Assembly: GCA_913775795.1 (NCBI GenBank)
Contig: CAJYLT010000004.1
Location: 1-57,362, forward strand
Length of the DNA: 57,362 nt
Origin: an uncultured Sphingomonas sp.
GTDB taxonomy: Bacteria; Pseudomonadota; Alphaproteobacteria; Sphingomonadales; Sphingomonadaceae
Reading direction: 5' to 3'
The position numbers were made by a program, and so were the translations under genes. Below the pieces are notes generated by a model that was given only the letters and a program-made list of their open reading frames with translations, did no database searches and was not told the origin of the DNA. Positions 41,124-52,668 of this stretch are shown one piece after another (position 1 is the first letter of the stretch; each line of letters begins with the position of its first letter).

Positions 41124-41158
41124 GACGGGAGCGTCGATCGCCTGTCGACGCTCCCGTC
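41124..41158 (+). terminator. Terminator hairpin after pgmG
   Basis: GACGGGAGCGTCGA (41124-41137) and TCGACGCTCCCGTC (41145-41158) form a perfect 14-bp stem with a 7-nt loop, seven bases after the stop codon and followed by CCTCGCTTTT. Consistent with a Rho-independent terminator. Confidence 0.8.
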
Positions 41159-41195
41159 CCTCGCTTTTCCCGGCGTGGATCGCCACATAGGGTTC

Positions 41196-41960
41196 ATGCC
41201 CCCAAAGCCGCAGCCCAGCATCGTTCGCGTCATCGACCTCGAAACCACCGGCAACGCGCCGCCCGCGCATGCGGTGGTCGAGATCGGCTGGCAGGACGTG
41301 GCACTGGGCGAGGACGGGCGCTGGGAACTGATGGGCGAGGGCGGCGCGCGGTTCGTCAATCCGGGCCGCCCGATCCCGGCGATCACGCAGGCGGTGCACC
41401 ACATCCTCGAGGAACAGGTCGAGGGCGAACCCTTTTTCCACGACCTCGCCCGCCCGATCCTCGACCCCTGGCCGCGCCGGGTGGCGCTCGCCGCGCACCG
41501 GGCGAGCTTCGAGCAGCAATTCTGTACTGCGTCGCTGACGCGCGGGGCGGACTGGATCTGCACCTGGAAATGCGCGCTCCGGCTCTGGCCCGACAGCCCC
41601 AGCTTCTCGAACCAGTCGCTGCGCTACTGGCGCAAGCCCGAGGGGTTGATCCACGAGCGCGGCCTTCCCGCGCACCGGGCGTTCCCCGACAGCTATGTGA
41701 CCGCGCATCACCTGCGCGACATGCTGAACGAGGCGAGCGTCGCGCAGCTCGTCCAGTGGTCGAAGGAGCCGGGCCTGTTGCCCCGCGTCCGCTACGGCCC
41801 CGACCGCGGCAAGGAATGGCGCGAGATCGACAATGAGTCGCTGGCGAAGTTCCTGACCGACCGCGACGAGGATGTGCGCTTCACCGCGCAGACCGAGCTG
41901 ACGCGGCGGCGCGGCGGCGGTGCGGTGGGGCGCGACGCGGCGGATTGGCTGCTGCTCTGA
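41196..41960 (+). CDS. DEDDh-type 3'-5' exonuclease family protein
   Basis: 254 residues from ATG 41196 (a GTG seven codons upstream is possible). Exonuclease III motif RVIDLETTG gives acidic residues Asp14 and Glu16; a later HRASFEQQF (motif II region) and the HxxxxD motif HRAFPDSYVTAHHL complete the DnaQ-like site. The last ~90 residues (KEPGLLPRVRYGPDRGKEWR, FTAQTELTRRRGG) form a helical extension seen in a subset of these enzymes. Acts on nucleic acid 3' ends, in repair or RNA/DNA turnover; the precise substrate is unknown. Confidence 0.88.
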   Translation: MPPKPQPSIVRVIDLETTGNAPPAHAVVEIGWQDVALGEDGRWELMGEGGARFVNPGRPIPAITQAVHHILEEQVEGEPFFHDLARPILDPWPRRVALAAHRASFEQQFCTASLTRGADWICTWKCALRLWPDSPSFSNQSLRYWRKPEGLIHERGLPAHRAFPDSYVTAHHLRDMLNEASVAQLVQWSKEPGLLPRVRYGPDRGKEWREIDNESLAKFLTDRDEDVRFTAQTELTRRRGGGAVGRDAADWLLL

Positions 41961-41997
41961 TCCGCGCTAGCCTGCGCCCGTACGGGGGAGACGGGCG

Positions 41998-42366
41998 ATG
42001 CGGATGGTGCTGGCAGGGGCATTGATGGGGGCGTTGTTGGGGATGCCCGCAGCGGCACAGGCGCCGAACCCGCTGGCCGGACGCTGGACCGTCGACCTGT
42101 CGGTGAAGCCCGGCGAGCCCTATACCAAGACGATGGTCCTGACCCTCGCGCCCGATGGAGGCGTGACGGGCAGCTTCTACGACAGCGAGATCGAGGCCGG
42201 CCGATGGAAGACCGATCGCGGTCGCACCTGCGTCAGTTTCCGCACCAGCGACGGCCGGGGTCCCTACCATACCGCCGCCTGCCTGCGCGGCGACCGGGTG
42301 GAGGGCCAGACCTGGGCCGAGCATCGCAGTTTCCTGTTCAACTGTAACGCGGTGCGCGCCGATTGA
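41998..42366 (+). CDS. Small secreted hypothetical protein
   Basis: 122 residues with a signal peptide (GALLGMPAAAQ, cut near residue 21). The mature part is a beta-rich domain (LAGRWTVDLSVKPGEPYTKT, TLAPDGGVTGSFYDSEIEAG) and has three cysteines in its second half. It resembles small periplasmic domains of unknown function. It lies between an exonuclease and an M28 peptidase gene, all on the plus strand; the spacing does not force an operon. No function can be assigned. Confidence 0.72.
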   Translation: MRMVLAGALMGALLGMPAAAQAPNPLAGRWTVDLSVKPGEPYTKTMVLTLAPDGGVTGSFYDSEIEAGRWKTDRGRTCVSFRTSDGRGPYHTAACLRGDRVEGQTWAEHRSFLFNCNAVRAD

Positions 42367-42439
42367 GCGCCCCTTGCGGTGCCCCGTGCCGCTGCTACCA
42401 TCGTTACCGACGCAACTTCTTTTCGGGACTTCACACCGC

Positions 42440-44074
42440 ATGCGCATGACCTTTGCCGCCATTCTCGGCGCCGGATTGCTCTCGACCTCGGCGCTGGCGC
42501 AGACCGCGGCGGATTTCTCCGCCGACCGGGTGAAGGCCGATGTGACGTGGCTGGCCGACGACGCGCGGCAGGGACGCGATGCGGGCAAGCCCGGTTATGA
42601 CGCGGCGGCCAAGTACGTCGCCGACCGCTTCGCCGAGCTGGGCCTGACGCCCGCCAACAATGGCCAATGGTATCAGCAGGTGCCCTTCGTCACCGTCACC
42701 GCCGATCCCAAGGCGCCGCGCCAGCTGACGATCGGCGGCAAGGTCTTTCCGCACAAGGCCGACGTGATGGCGACGCTCTACGGCTCGGGCAAGGTGCCGG
42801 TCGAAACGCAGACGGTGTTCGTCGGCCGCGGCGTGGTCGACCAGGCGCGGGGGCTGGACGACTATGCGGGCGTCGATGTGAAGGGCAAGACGGTGGTCAT
42901 GTTCTACGGCGTTCCCAAGGGCCTGCCGAGCGACGTCGCCGCCGCGCTCAACAACCGCAAGGCCAAGATCGCCGAGGAACATGGCGCGGTGGGCGTCATC
43001 ACCGTGCTCGACAGCGAGACGGCCAAGCGTTTCCCGTGGAAGGAGATCGCCGACCACGGCGACGAGCCTTACATGAGCTGGGCGACCGAGGACGGGCAGC
43101 CCTATCGCACCGCCGCCGGGGTGAAAGCTTCGGGCCTCGTCCGCGGTGCCGCCGCCGAGGCGCTGTTCGCGGGGGCGCCGCAGAGCTATGCGCAGACGCT
43201 GGCCGCGATCGACAAGGGCGAAAAGGTCAAGGCCTTCGCCCTCAAGCCGACGGTGAAGTTCGAGGCGACCTCCACCGCCGAGCGGTTCACCAGCCCCAAT
43301 GTCGTCGCGATGATCCCCGGCAGTGACCCGGCGCTGAAGGGCGAGGCGGTGCTGCTCATGGCGCACCTCGATCACGTGGGCGTCGATCCCAAGGCCAAGG
43401 GTGAGGACAAGATCTTCAACGGCGCGATGGACAATGCCGCCGGCGTCGCGACGATGCTGGAGGCGGCGCGTGCCTTTACCAAGAGCAATCCCAAGCCCAA
43501 GCGCACCGTCATCTTCGCGGCGGTGACGGCGGAGGAGGACGGCCTCCTTGGCTCGCAATATCTCGCCAAGCACCCGCTGCCCGGTGCGAAGGTGACGAGC
43601 GTCGTCAATCTCGACATGCCGGTGCTGCTCTACGACTTCACCGATGTCGTCGCGTTCGGCGCGGAGCATTCGACGATGGGACCGATCGTCGCCAAGGCGA
43701 CCGGCGACATGGGCATCAAGCTGTCGCCCGACCCGATGCCGGAGGAGAACCTGTTCACCCGGTCGGATCACTACCGCTTCGTGACCGAGGGCGTGCCGTC
43801 GGTGTTCCTCGTCACCGGCTTCGCCAATGGCGGGGAAAAGGCGTTCAAGGACTTCCTGGCGACGCACTATCACAAGCCGAGCGATCAGGTGACGCTGCCG
43901 ATCAACTGGAATGCGGGCGCCAAGTTCGCGCGGGTGAACTATAACATCGCCCGCGCGCTGGCGGACGCGCCGGAGGCGCCACGCTGGTACAAGGATTCGA
44001 GCTTCGGCCAGCTCTTTGCGCCCGCTGCACCGAAAGCCGACCGTCCGGCGGGGCAGGCGGCACCGGCGCAGTAA
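42440..44074 (+). CDS. Exported M28-family metallopeptidase
   Basis: 544 residues with a signal peptide (GLLSTSALAQ). The catalytic domain has the two-zinc ligand set of M28 aminopeptidases: His309 in MAHLDHVG, bridging Asp331 in GAMDNAAG, Glu365-Glu366 in TAEEDGLLGS (general base and ligand), an Asp in VVNLDMPVL and a His in THYHKPSD. Residues ~140-250 are a protease-associated (PA) domain between the catalytic halves. The ATG at 42440 gives the proper signal sequence; an upstream in-frame start is not supported. Probably a periplasmic aminopeptidase. Confidence 0.93.
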   Translation: MRMTFAAILGAGLLSTSALAQTAADFSADRVKADVTWLADDARQGRDAGKPGYDAAAKYVADRFAELGLTPANNGQWYQQVPFVTVTADPKAPRQLTIGGKVFPHKADVMATLYGSGKVPVETQTVFVGRGVVDQARGLDDYAGVDVKGKTVVMFYGVPKGLPSDVAAALNNRKAKIAEEHGAVGVITVLDSETAKRFPWKEIADHGDEPYMSWATEDGQPYRTAAGVKASGLVRGAAAEALFAGAPQSYAQTLAAIDKGEKVKAFALKPTVKFEATSTAERFTSPNVVAMIPGSDPALKGEAVLLMAHLDHVGVDPKAKGEDKIFNGAMDNAAGVATMLEAARAFTKSNPKPKRTVIFAAVTAEEDGLLGSQYLAKHPLPGAKVTSVVNLDMPVLLYDFTDVVAFGAEHSTMGPIVAKATGDMGIKLSPDPMPEENLFTRSDHYRFVTEGVPSVFLVTGFANGGEKAFKDFLATHYHKPSDQVTLPINWNAGAKFARVNYNIARALADAPEAPRWYKDSSFGQLFAPAAPKADRPAGQAAPAQ

Positions 44075-44079
44075 GCGCT

Positions 44080-44113
44080 TATCGGCACCCCGGTTATTGC
44101 CGGGGTGCCGATA
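44080..44113. terminator. 14-bp hairpin between convergent M28 and TBDR genes
   Basis: TATCGGCACCCCGG (44080-44093) and CCGGGGTGCCGATA (44100-44113) form a perfect 14-bp stem with a TTATTG loop, six bases beyond the M28 stop and just before the TBDR stop. A bidirectional terminator is the simplest reading. Confidence 0.75.
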
Positions 44114-44119
44114 GCCACG

Positions 44120-46435
44120 TCAGAACCCCGTTTTCAGCGTCACGAAGAACTGCTGCGGCGCGCCGGCGAGCAGTGTCTGGTTGTCGCCGCGATTGCCGAA
44201 GCCGTTGGAGCCGATCGTCGCGACGTACCGCTCGTTGAACAGGTTGGTGGCGTTGCCCTGCACCTCGAACCCGCGATCGCCGTCGAGGCGGACGCGCACG
44301 CCGATCGAGGCGTCGACCAGCACGCGGCCGTCGACGAACTGGTCGTTTTCGTACGTGAAATAGCGGCGCGACATGTAATTGGCGCCGACCCGGCCGAAGA
44401 ACAGCTCGCCATCATAGGTGACCTCGCCCTTCACCAGATGCTTGGGCGTATCGACGACCTGCTTGTCGGCGGTGCGCGCGATCAGGGCGCCGGCACGGTT
44501 GAACACGTCGTCCTGATAGGTCGAGTCGGTGTAGCTGTACGATGCGAACGCGCCGAACCCCATCGGCAGCTTCACTTCCGCCGCCGCCTCGAACCCCAAC
44601 GACCGGACCGAGCCGACATTCTGGAGGATCGCCGGATTGCCCTGGATCCCCGCGCCCACCGACTGCGCGATCAGGCGGTTGCGGAAGTCGACGAGATAGC
44701 CGGCAAGGCTGAGGTTGAACCCGCGCCCGCGCAGCCGGCCGCCGACTTCGTACGTGTCCGATTCCTCGGGTTTCAGGCCGCCCAGATTGTCGAACCCGGC
44801 CTGCGTCGTCGCGAACGGGCCGGTGGTCGCCGACGCGGTGAAGGCGCGCTTCACCTGCGTGAACCCGCCGAACAGCTCGGCATTGCCACCCAGCGCGAGG
44901 GCGACGCCGGCGTGCGGCTGGAACCAGTCGCGCACCTTGATCCGCCCGGCGGCAAAGCCGCCGCGCACGTTCGGATCGGCCTCGTTCGTGACCTCGAATC
45001 CCTTCCAGCCGAGATTGACGGTGAGCGCGCCGAGCGTGAGCTTGTCGCGGACGTAATATTGCACCGTCTCGGTCGTGTAGTCGAAGTCCCACTGCGTTGC
45101 GAATGGCAGCGCCTGGAAATCGAGGCTGTCGCGCGTCGGATAGAGCCGGCTCGACAGCGCATAGAAGCGCCGCGCCTGGCGGAAGTCGTTGCGTTCGTAC
45201 CAGCCGCCGACCGTCAGCTCGTTGAAGCCGAGGTCGCCCGTCACCGACCCGAACACACCCTTTCGCTTGATGTCGTATTCGGTGGTGCGGATCGAGATCG
45301 GCACGCCGGTGGGCGCGGAAAAGACATAGGGGGTGTACCAGACGCCCTGACCGCGATTGTTATGGTAATAGCCGGTCAGCGTGTAGCGGAGCGGCGTGTC
45401 ACCGGTGCTGCGGATCCCGACCGAGGCGAGATAATCGACGCGAAGGCCCGCGGCATCGTAATAGGCATCGTCGATGGTCGCGAACGGCGCGGGATAGGTC
45501 GTCCCCGCCGCCGGATTGAACCGCGGCTGGCCGGTGTCGCCACGATTGGCAGCGATGTCGGCAAGACGGATGGCGAGGGGATAGTCGCCCGAGATATTGT
45601 CCCAGTCATAGCCCAGCCGCCCGATCATCTCGAGCGACAGGTCCTGATAGTCGTTCTCGCGCCGGTCGGAGAAGTTGAAGGTGCCGAACAGCTCGGCATT
45701 GGGCGCGATGGGCGCGACCGCCTTGAAATTGGCCTGGTGCTGGCGCTGCGACCCCACGCCCTTCCACTTGTCCATGTCGAGATAGCCGTAGGAGAAGTAC
45801 GCGCGCGGGCCGTTGTCGCCGAGCGATCCGGTGTCGAACCGGAAGAAGCCGCGGACGGTGTTCTCGCTGCCATAGGTGCCGTTGGCGGTGACGAGCGGCG
45901 TGTCGCTGGGATCGCGCGAGAAGAACTCGATCGTGCCGCCCAGATTGTTGGTCGCCTGCGTCCCGATCGCACCCGCGCCCTGCGACACCTGCGTCAGGCC
46001 GATATTCTCGGACGAGATCGCACGGCTGACGTGCAGCCCGTTGGTGTTGCCATAGCTGCCGTCGCCCAGTGGAATGCCGTCGAGCGTGAAGCCGATCTGG
46101 TTCTGGTTGAACCCGCGGATCGACACGCGCTGCGACCATTCGTACGCGCCGAACGGGTCGGCCGCCTGGAAATTGACGCTCGGCAGCTTCTCGATCGCCT
46201 TGAGCGGGCTGGTGCCCGGCGTCAGCAACGCGAAGTCGCGTTCCGAGAGCTGCTGGACCTGCCGCGTCTCGCCCTTGCCGATGATGATGATATCGTCCGC
46301 GGGGTCGGTGCCGGTCGGATCGGTGCCGGTCGGATCCTCGACCGCGGGCGTCGCCGCCGGAATGCGATCGTCGGCATGGGCGACAACGGGCAGTGCGAAT
46401 ATGGTGCCGGCGAGCAAGGCTGCGCAACGCTTCAT
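44120..46435 (-). CDS. TonB-dependent receptor
   Basis: 771 residues. Signal peptide ending ALPVVAHA (residue ~21), a Thr/Pro/Asp-rich segment with a tandem PTGTD duplication, then the TonB box DDIIIIGKG (47-55). The plug has SQRVSIRGFNQNQIGFTLDG and GAIGTQATNNLGGTIEF. The barrel ends in a terminal Phe (FFVTLKTGF). The NTNGLHVSRAISSENIGLTQ segment and the pattern of extracellular loops resemble siderophore-type and nutrient TBDRs, but the ligand cannot be told. Divergent from clpB. Confidence 0.93.
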   Translation of the reverse strand: MKRCAALLAGTIFALPVVAHADDRIPAATPAVEDPTGTDPTGTDPADDIIIIGKGETRQVQQLSERDFALLTPGTSPLKAIEKLPSVNFQAADPFGAYEWSQRVSIRGFNQNQIGFTLDGIPLGDGSYGNTNGLHVSRAISSENIGLTQVSQGAGAIGTQATNNLGGTIEFFSRDPSDTPLVTANGTYGSENTVRGFFRFDTGSLGDNGPRAYFSYGYLDMDKWKGVGSQRQHQANFKAVAPIAPNAELFGTFNFSDRRENDYQDLSLEMIGRLGYDWDNISGDYPLAIRLADIAANRGDTGQPRFNPAAGTTYPAPFATIDDAYYDAAGLRVDYLASVGIRSTGDTPLRYTLTGYYHNNRGQGVWYTPYVFSAPTGVPISIRTTEYDIKRKGVFGSVTGDLGFNELTVGGWYERNDFRQARRFYALSSRLYPTRDSLDFQALPFATQWDFDYTTETVQYYVRDKLTLGALTVNLGWKGFEVTNEADPNVRGGFAAGRIKVRDWFQPHAGVALALGGNAELFGGFTQVKRAFTASATTGPFATTQAGFDNLGGLKPEESDTYEVGGRLRGRGFNLSLAGYLVDFRNRLIAQSVGAGIQGNPAILQNVGSVRSLGFEAAAEVKLPMGFGAFASYSYTDSTYQDDVFNRAGALIARTADKQVVDTPKHLVKGEVTYDGELFFGRVGANYMSRRYFTYENDQFVDGRVLVDASIGVRVRLDGDRGFEVQGNATNLFNERYVATIGSNGFGNRGDNQTLLAGAPQQFFVTLKTGF

Positions 46436-46566
46436 GATGGTTTCCCCCGCACCCGCCGCTACGATGGCGGTCGGGTTCGACGGGCGGCGCTAGCGCCTGT
46501 GCATGTCACGGCGGTGCCGAAGCGATGACGCGCGCGTGACCGAACGAAGATCGAAGTGTGACATGG

Positions 46567-46594
46567 CTTGTGTTGCCCAAACGCAACACTATCT
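46567..46594 (+). promoter_or_regulatory. Heat-shock (RpoH-type) promoter of clpB with internal palindrome
   Basis: CTTG (46567-46570), an 18-base spacer, then CTATCT (46589-46594) fit the alphaproteobacterial sigma-32 pattern CTTG...CYTATNT. The spacer contains GTGTTGC-CCAAAC-GCAACAC (46570-46589), a perfect 7-bp inverted repeat that could bind a regulator. The clpB ATG is 28 bases downstream of the -10. Confidence 0.6.
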
Positions 46595-46621
46595 CGATGC
46601 CATCATCCGACAGGGGACCAT

Positions 46622-49201
<2,580 letters not shown>

Positions 49202-49205
49202 CCGG

Positions 49206-49238
49206 CGGGCGGGCACCGCGTCGTGCCCGCCCGTTTTT
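49206..49238 (+). terminator. Rho-independent terminator of clpB
   Basis: CGGGCGGGCAC (49206-49216) and GTGCCCGCCCG (49223-49233) make an 11-bp stem with a CGCGTC loop, followed by TTTTT (49234-49238), four bases after the clpB stop. Confidence 0.9.
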
Positions 49239-49300
49239 CGTCCGATCCGAACGACTTGCTCGTCAATCACCCAAAGGTGTTACCGTCCCGCCACAGTCCG

Positions 49301-49312
49301 GCAATATATTGC
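49301..49312. promoter_or_regulatory. 12-bp palindrome upstream of the Oar-like receptor
   Basis: GCAATATATTGC is a perfect palindrome in an A/T-rich patch (about 49295-49340) of the 230-bp leader between clpB and the receptor. It could be an operator or part of an A/T-rich promoter; nothing else is recognised in this leader besides an AGAAAAAGAGGGAA purine stretch before the ATG. Confidence 0.4.
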
Positions 49313-49436
49313 AATGAAGTTTCAATCATAACTTTACAGCCGCCCCCGCTGACGTTCTGTTGATGCCTGGTCGCGGTGAGGCTTCCTTGCCCGAGCGAAC
49401 CGGGATCACGCCCGGACAGAAAAAGAGGGAACGGAA

Positions 49437-52400
49437 ATGGCAAAGCAATTTTCGATCGGGCGCAGCCTGCGCCCGGGGATGGCCCTGCGCGCGCTCGCGC
49501 TGGTCGGCACTTCGGGTCTGGCGATGACGCTCGCGGCCCCCGCGATGGCCCAGGATTTCACCACCGGCGCGCTCGTCGGCCGCGTGCTCGACGCAGCGGG
49601 GCAGCCCGCTGGCGGCGGCACGGTCACCGTGCGTTCGGTCGCGCAGGGTTTCCAGCGCACCGTGACGATCGCCGCCAACGGCACCTTCCGCGTCCAGGCG
49701 TTGCCGGGCGGCGAGTATGACGTGACCGTCACCCCCGCCAACGGTGAGGCGATCAGCAACCAGCGGGTCACGATCTCGCCCGGCGGCAACAGCACCTACA
49801 CGTTCCGTCCGGCGGAAGCTGATGCCGCGGCGACGGGTGCCACCGGCGGCGAGGGCGAGGAAATCGTCGTCACTGGCTCGGTCGAGCGCGTGAACGACTT
49901 CGGCAGCAACACCGGCGGTCTCGCCGTCAGCAACGTGTCGCAGCTTTTGAACACGACGCCGATCGCGCGCAACGCGACCGCGATCCAGCTGCTCGCGCCG
50001 GGCACCACCGCAGGCGATACGACGTTCGGCAATCTGGCCTCCTTCTCGGGCGCGACCGTCGCCGAGAACCAGTATTACGTGAACGGCCTCAACATCACGA
50101 ACTTCCGCAACTTCATCGGCAGCAACAACCCGCCGATCGAGTTCTACGACTCGATCGACGTCAAGACGTTCGGCCTGCCCGCCGAGTACGGCCGGGCGCT
50201 GGGCGGTTTCACGACCGTCACCACCAAGTCGGGTTCGAACCAGTTCAAGGCGGGCGCGATCGTCGCCTATTCGCCGGATGCGCTGAGCGATGATTCGCCG
50301 AACACCTATGCCGCGCTGAACAGCCGCGACTATCGCGAGGATCTTGAGGCGAACTTCTACCTGAGCGGACCGATCATCAAGGATCGCCTGTTCTTCTACG
50401 CGCTCTACAATCCGAATTACGAGAAGACGAGCGACATCAGCCTGCTGTCGAACCAGCAGACGACGCGGACGAGCAATTCGCCGTTCTTCGGTGCCAAGAT
50501 CGATGCGATCATCACCGACGGTCACCGCCTCGAGGGTACGTATTTCCGCAACAAGCGGACCGACCGCTACACCTACAACACCTATAACCCCACCAACGAC
50601 ACGCTCGGTGCCTATGTCGGCACGGAGATCGACAAGGCGGGCGGCGACAATTTCGTCGGCACGTACACCGGCCAGTTCACGAACTGGCTGACCCTGTCGG
50701 CGTCCTATGGCGAGATGCACGACGATATCTCGGTCACGCCGAGCCCGAACGTCTCGCTCGTCCAGTCGACGCTGACCGGCACGACGACCACGGTTCGCGG
50801 CTTCCTCGACAACACCGAGAACTCGAGCGACACGCGCAAATTCTACCGCGCCGATGCCGACGTCTATGTAAACCTTCTCGGTTCTCACCACTTCCGCTTC
50901 GGCTATGAGCGCGAAGACCTGACCTCGACCGAGGATACGCTGCGCGCCGGCGGCTATAACTATGTGCTGACGCCGACCTATATCGAGCGGACGCTTTATC
51001 AGAACGCCGGTACCTGGAAGGGTCGCAACGAAGCCTTCTACATCCAGGACAACTGGACGCTGCTCGACGATCGCCTGACGCTCCAGCTCGGCCTGCGCAA
51101 CGATCGCTTCAGCAACAAGGCGCTCGACGGCAACACCTACTTCAAGTCGGGCGACCAGTGGGGGCCGCGCGTCGGCGCATCGTTCGACGTGTTCGGCGAC
51201 AAGCGTACGGCGGTGTTCGGTTCGTGGAACCGCTACTTCATGCCGGTCGCGACCAACACCAGCATCCGTCTGGGCGGTGCCGAGCTCTTCTACAGCCAGC
51301 AGTTCAATTATCCGGCGGGTGCGGCTCCGGGCATCGGCGGGCTGACCTTCGACGCGAACGGCAACATCACCAACCTGGGCGCGAACCAGGGCGGCAATCC
51401 GTGCCCAGATGCCGGCCCCGATGCAGGCGCGGCTTGCTCGGTCATCACCAGCGACGGTGTGCAGGGTCCGATCGACACGCTGGTTTCGACCACGCTGGCG
51501 CCCAGCTATGCCGACGAATGGAACATCGGCGTGTCGCACCGCATCGGCGACTGGACGTTCCGCCTGAACTATCTCAACCGTCGCCTGGGCCGTACGCTCG
51601 ACGACGTCGCGATCGATCAGGCGGTGCTCGCCTATTGCGATCGCGAGGGGATCCAGGGCTGTGCGGACGTGTTCACGGGCTTCCACCAGTATGTGCTGGC
51701 GAACCCGGGTTCGGACATCACCGTGCGGCTTGACGGCGACTGCGCCGCCGATCCGCGGCAGTGCGAAGTCGCCAGCCTCTCCGCCGGCGACCTCGGCTTC
51801 CCCAAGGCCGTCCGCAATTACGACAGCGTCCAGTTCGACTTCCAGAAGGCCTATCGCGACAACTGGTTCGTCGGCGGCTCGTACGTCTATCAGCGCGTGC
51901 GCGGTAACTACGAAGGCGCGGTCAAGTCGGACAACGGCCAGACCGATGCGGGCCTGACGCAGGACTTCGATCAGCCTGGCCTGCTGGACGGCGCAAGCGG
52001 CCGTCTTGCCAACGGGCGTGAGCATCAGTTCAAGCTGTACGGCTCGTACGGGCTGACCGACAACCTGCGCGTCGGTTTCAACGCGCTGTTCGAATCGCCG
52101 CGCTACTTCTCGTGCCTCGGCTATTATTACGACCGGACCGATCCGGCCGCAGCCTATCGCGTGGCGAGCTATTACTGCGCCCAGCCGCGGTTCAACGATC
52201 GTCCTGCGTTCAGCGACCCTGTCACGGGCCGCACCACCTACCTCGTCGAGCGCGGTACGGCGTTTAAGAGCGACTGGCGCAAGCAGATCGACCTGAACGT
52301 CCAGTACGACATCGCCGAACTGCCGGGCAGCTTCTTCAGCGTCGACGTGTTCAACGTGTTCAACTGGAAGTCGAAGCTCGACTTCAACGAGAATGGCGAG

Positions 52401-52508
52401 AACAACGGGCGTACGCTGAACAACAGCTATGGTCTCGTCACCGGCTATCAGGCGCCGCGTTCGGTGCGTCTGACCTTCGGTGTTCGTCTGGGCGAAAACA
52501 AGCGCTGA
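49437..52508 (+). CDS. Oar-like TonB-dependent receptor with carboxypeptidase-regulatory domain
   Basis: 1023 residues. Signal peptide to ~38 (AAPAMA|Q), then a carboxypeptidase-regulatory-like beta-sandwich (residues ~41-125, LVGRVLDAAGQPAGGGTVTV), TonB box EEIVVTGS (141-148), plug (~150-260) with ENQYYVNGLNITNFRNF and EYGRALGGFTTVTTKSGSNQ, and a long barrel. This domain order is that of the Oar/OmpA-related TBDR group. The C-terminus ends TFGVRLGENKR, not in the usual Phe. Followed by a terminator and a TPR-sulfotransferase gene. Substrate unknown; proteins or peptides are suspected for this group. Confidence 0.93.
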   Translation: MAKQFSIGRSLRPGMALRALALVGTSGLAMTLAAPAMAQDFTTGALVGRVLDAAGQPAGGGTVTVRSVAQGFQRTVTIAANGTFRVQALPGGEYDVTVTPANGEAISNQRVTISPGGNSTYTFRPAEADAAATGATGGEGEEIVVTGSVERVNDFGSNTGGLAVSNVSQLLNTTPIARNATAIQLLAPGTTAGDTTFGNLASFSGATVAENQYYVNGLNITNFRNFIGSNNPPIEFYDSIDVKTFGLPAEYGRALGGFTTVTTKSGSNQFKAGAIVAYSPDALSDDSPNTYAALNSRDYREDLEANFYLSGPIIKDRLFFYALYNPNYEKTSDISLLSNQQTTRTSNSPFFGAKIDAIITDGHRLEGTYFRNKRTDRYTYNTYNPTNDTLGAYVGTEIDKAGGDNFVGTYTGQFTNWLTLSASYGEMHDDISVTPSPNVSLVQSTLTGTTTTVRGFLDNTENSSDTRKFYRADADVYVNLLGSHHFRFGYEREDLTSTEDTLRAGGYNYVLTPTYIERTLYQNAGTWKGRNEAFYIQDNWTLLDDRLTLQLGLRNDRFSNKALDGNTYFKSGDQWGPRVGASFDVFGDKRTAVFGSWNRYFMPVATNTSIRLGGAELFYSQQFNYPAGAAPGIGGLTFDANGNITNLGANQGGNPCPDAGPDAGAACSVITSDGVQGPIDTLVSTTLAPSYADEWNIGVSHRIGDWTFRLNYLNRRLGRTLDDVAIDQAVLAYCDREGIQGCADVFTGFHQYVLANPGSDITVRLDGDCAADPRQCEVASLSAGDLGFPKAVRNYDSVQFDFQKAYRDNWFVGGSYVYQRVRGNYEGAVKSDNGQTDAGLTQDFDQPGLLDGASGRLANGREHQFKLYGSYGLTDNLRVGFNALFESPRYFSCLGYYYDRTDPAAAYRVASYYCAQPRFNDRPAFSDPVTGRTTYLVERGTAFKSDWRKQIDLNVQYDIAELPGSFFSVDVFNVFNWKSKLDFNENGENNGRTLNNSYGLVTGYQAPRSVRLTFGVRLGENKR

Positions 52509-52608
52509 CGGCTTGAACCCGCTGCAGCCTTGCGCTGGCCGCGGCGGGGAAGGGACGGCGGTGCTGCCCTGAACGGCATCGCGGACCCGTCAAGACGGGG
52601 GGCAAAGG

Positions 52609-52637
52609 AAACGGGGATGCTTCGGCATCCCCGTTTT
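52609..52637 (+). terminator. Strong terminator after the Oar-like receptor
   Basis: AAACGGGGATGC (52609-52620) and GCATCCCCGTTT (52625-52636) form a perfect 12-bp stem with a TTCG tetraloop and end in a T-run followed by CGTTT. It lies 32 bases before the sulfotransferase ATG, so the latter may need its own promoter or read-through. Confidence 0.9.
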
Positions 52638-52668
52638 CGTTTGTGCGGCACGCGGATAGGTAAGGGCG

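Noticed and set aside
46310..46345. Short tandem repeat (GGATCGGTGCCGGTC about twice) in the TBDR gene
   Set aside because: Encodes the PTGTD duplication in a flexible linker; too short and in-frame to be a notable repeat element.
49326..52025. 899-residue minus-strand frame opposite the Oar-like receptor
   Set aside because: Shadow frame with no family motif; the receptor frame is complete with signal peptide and TonB box.
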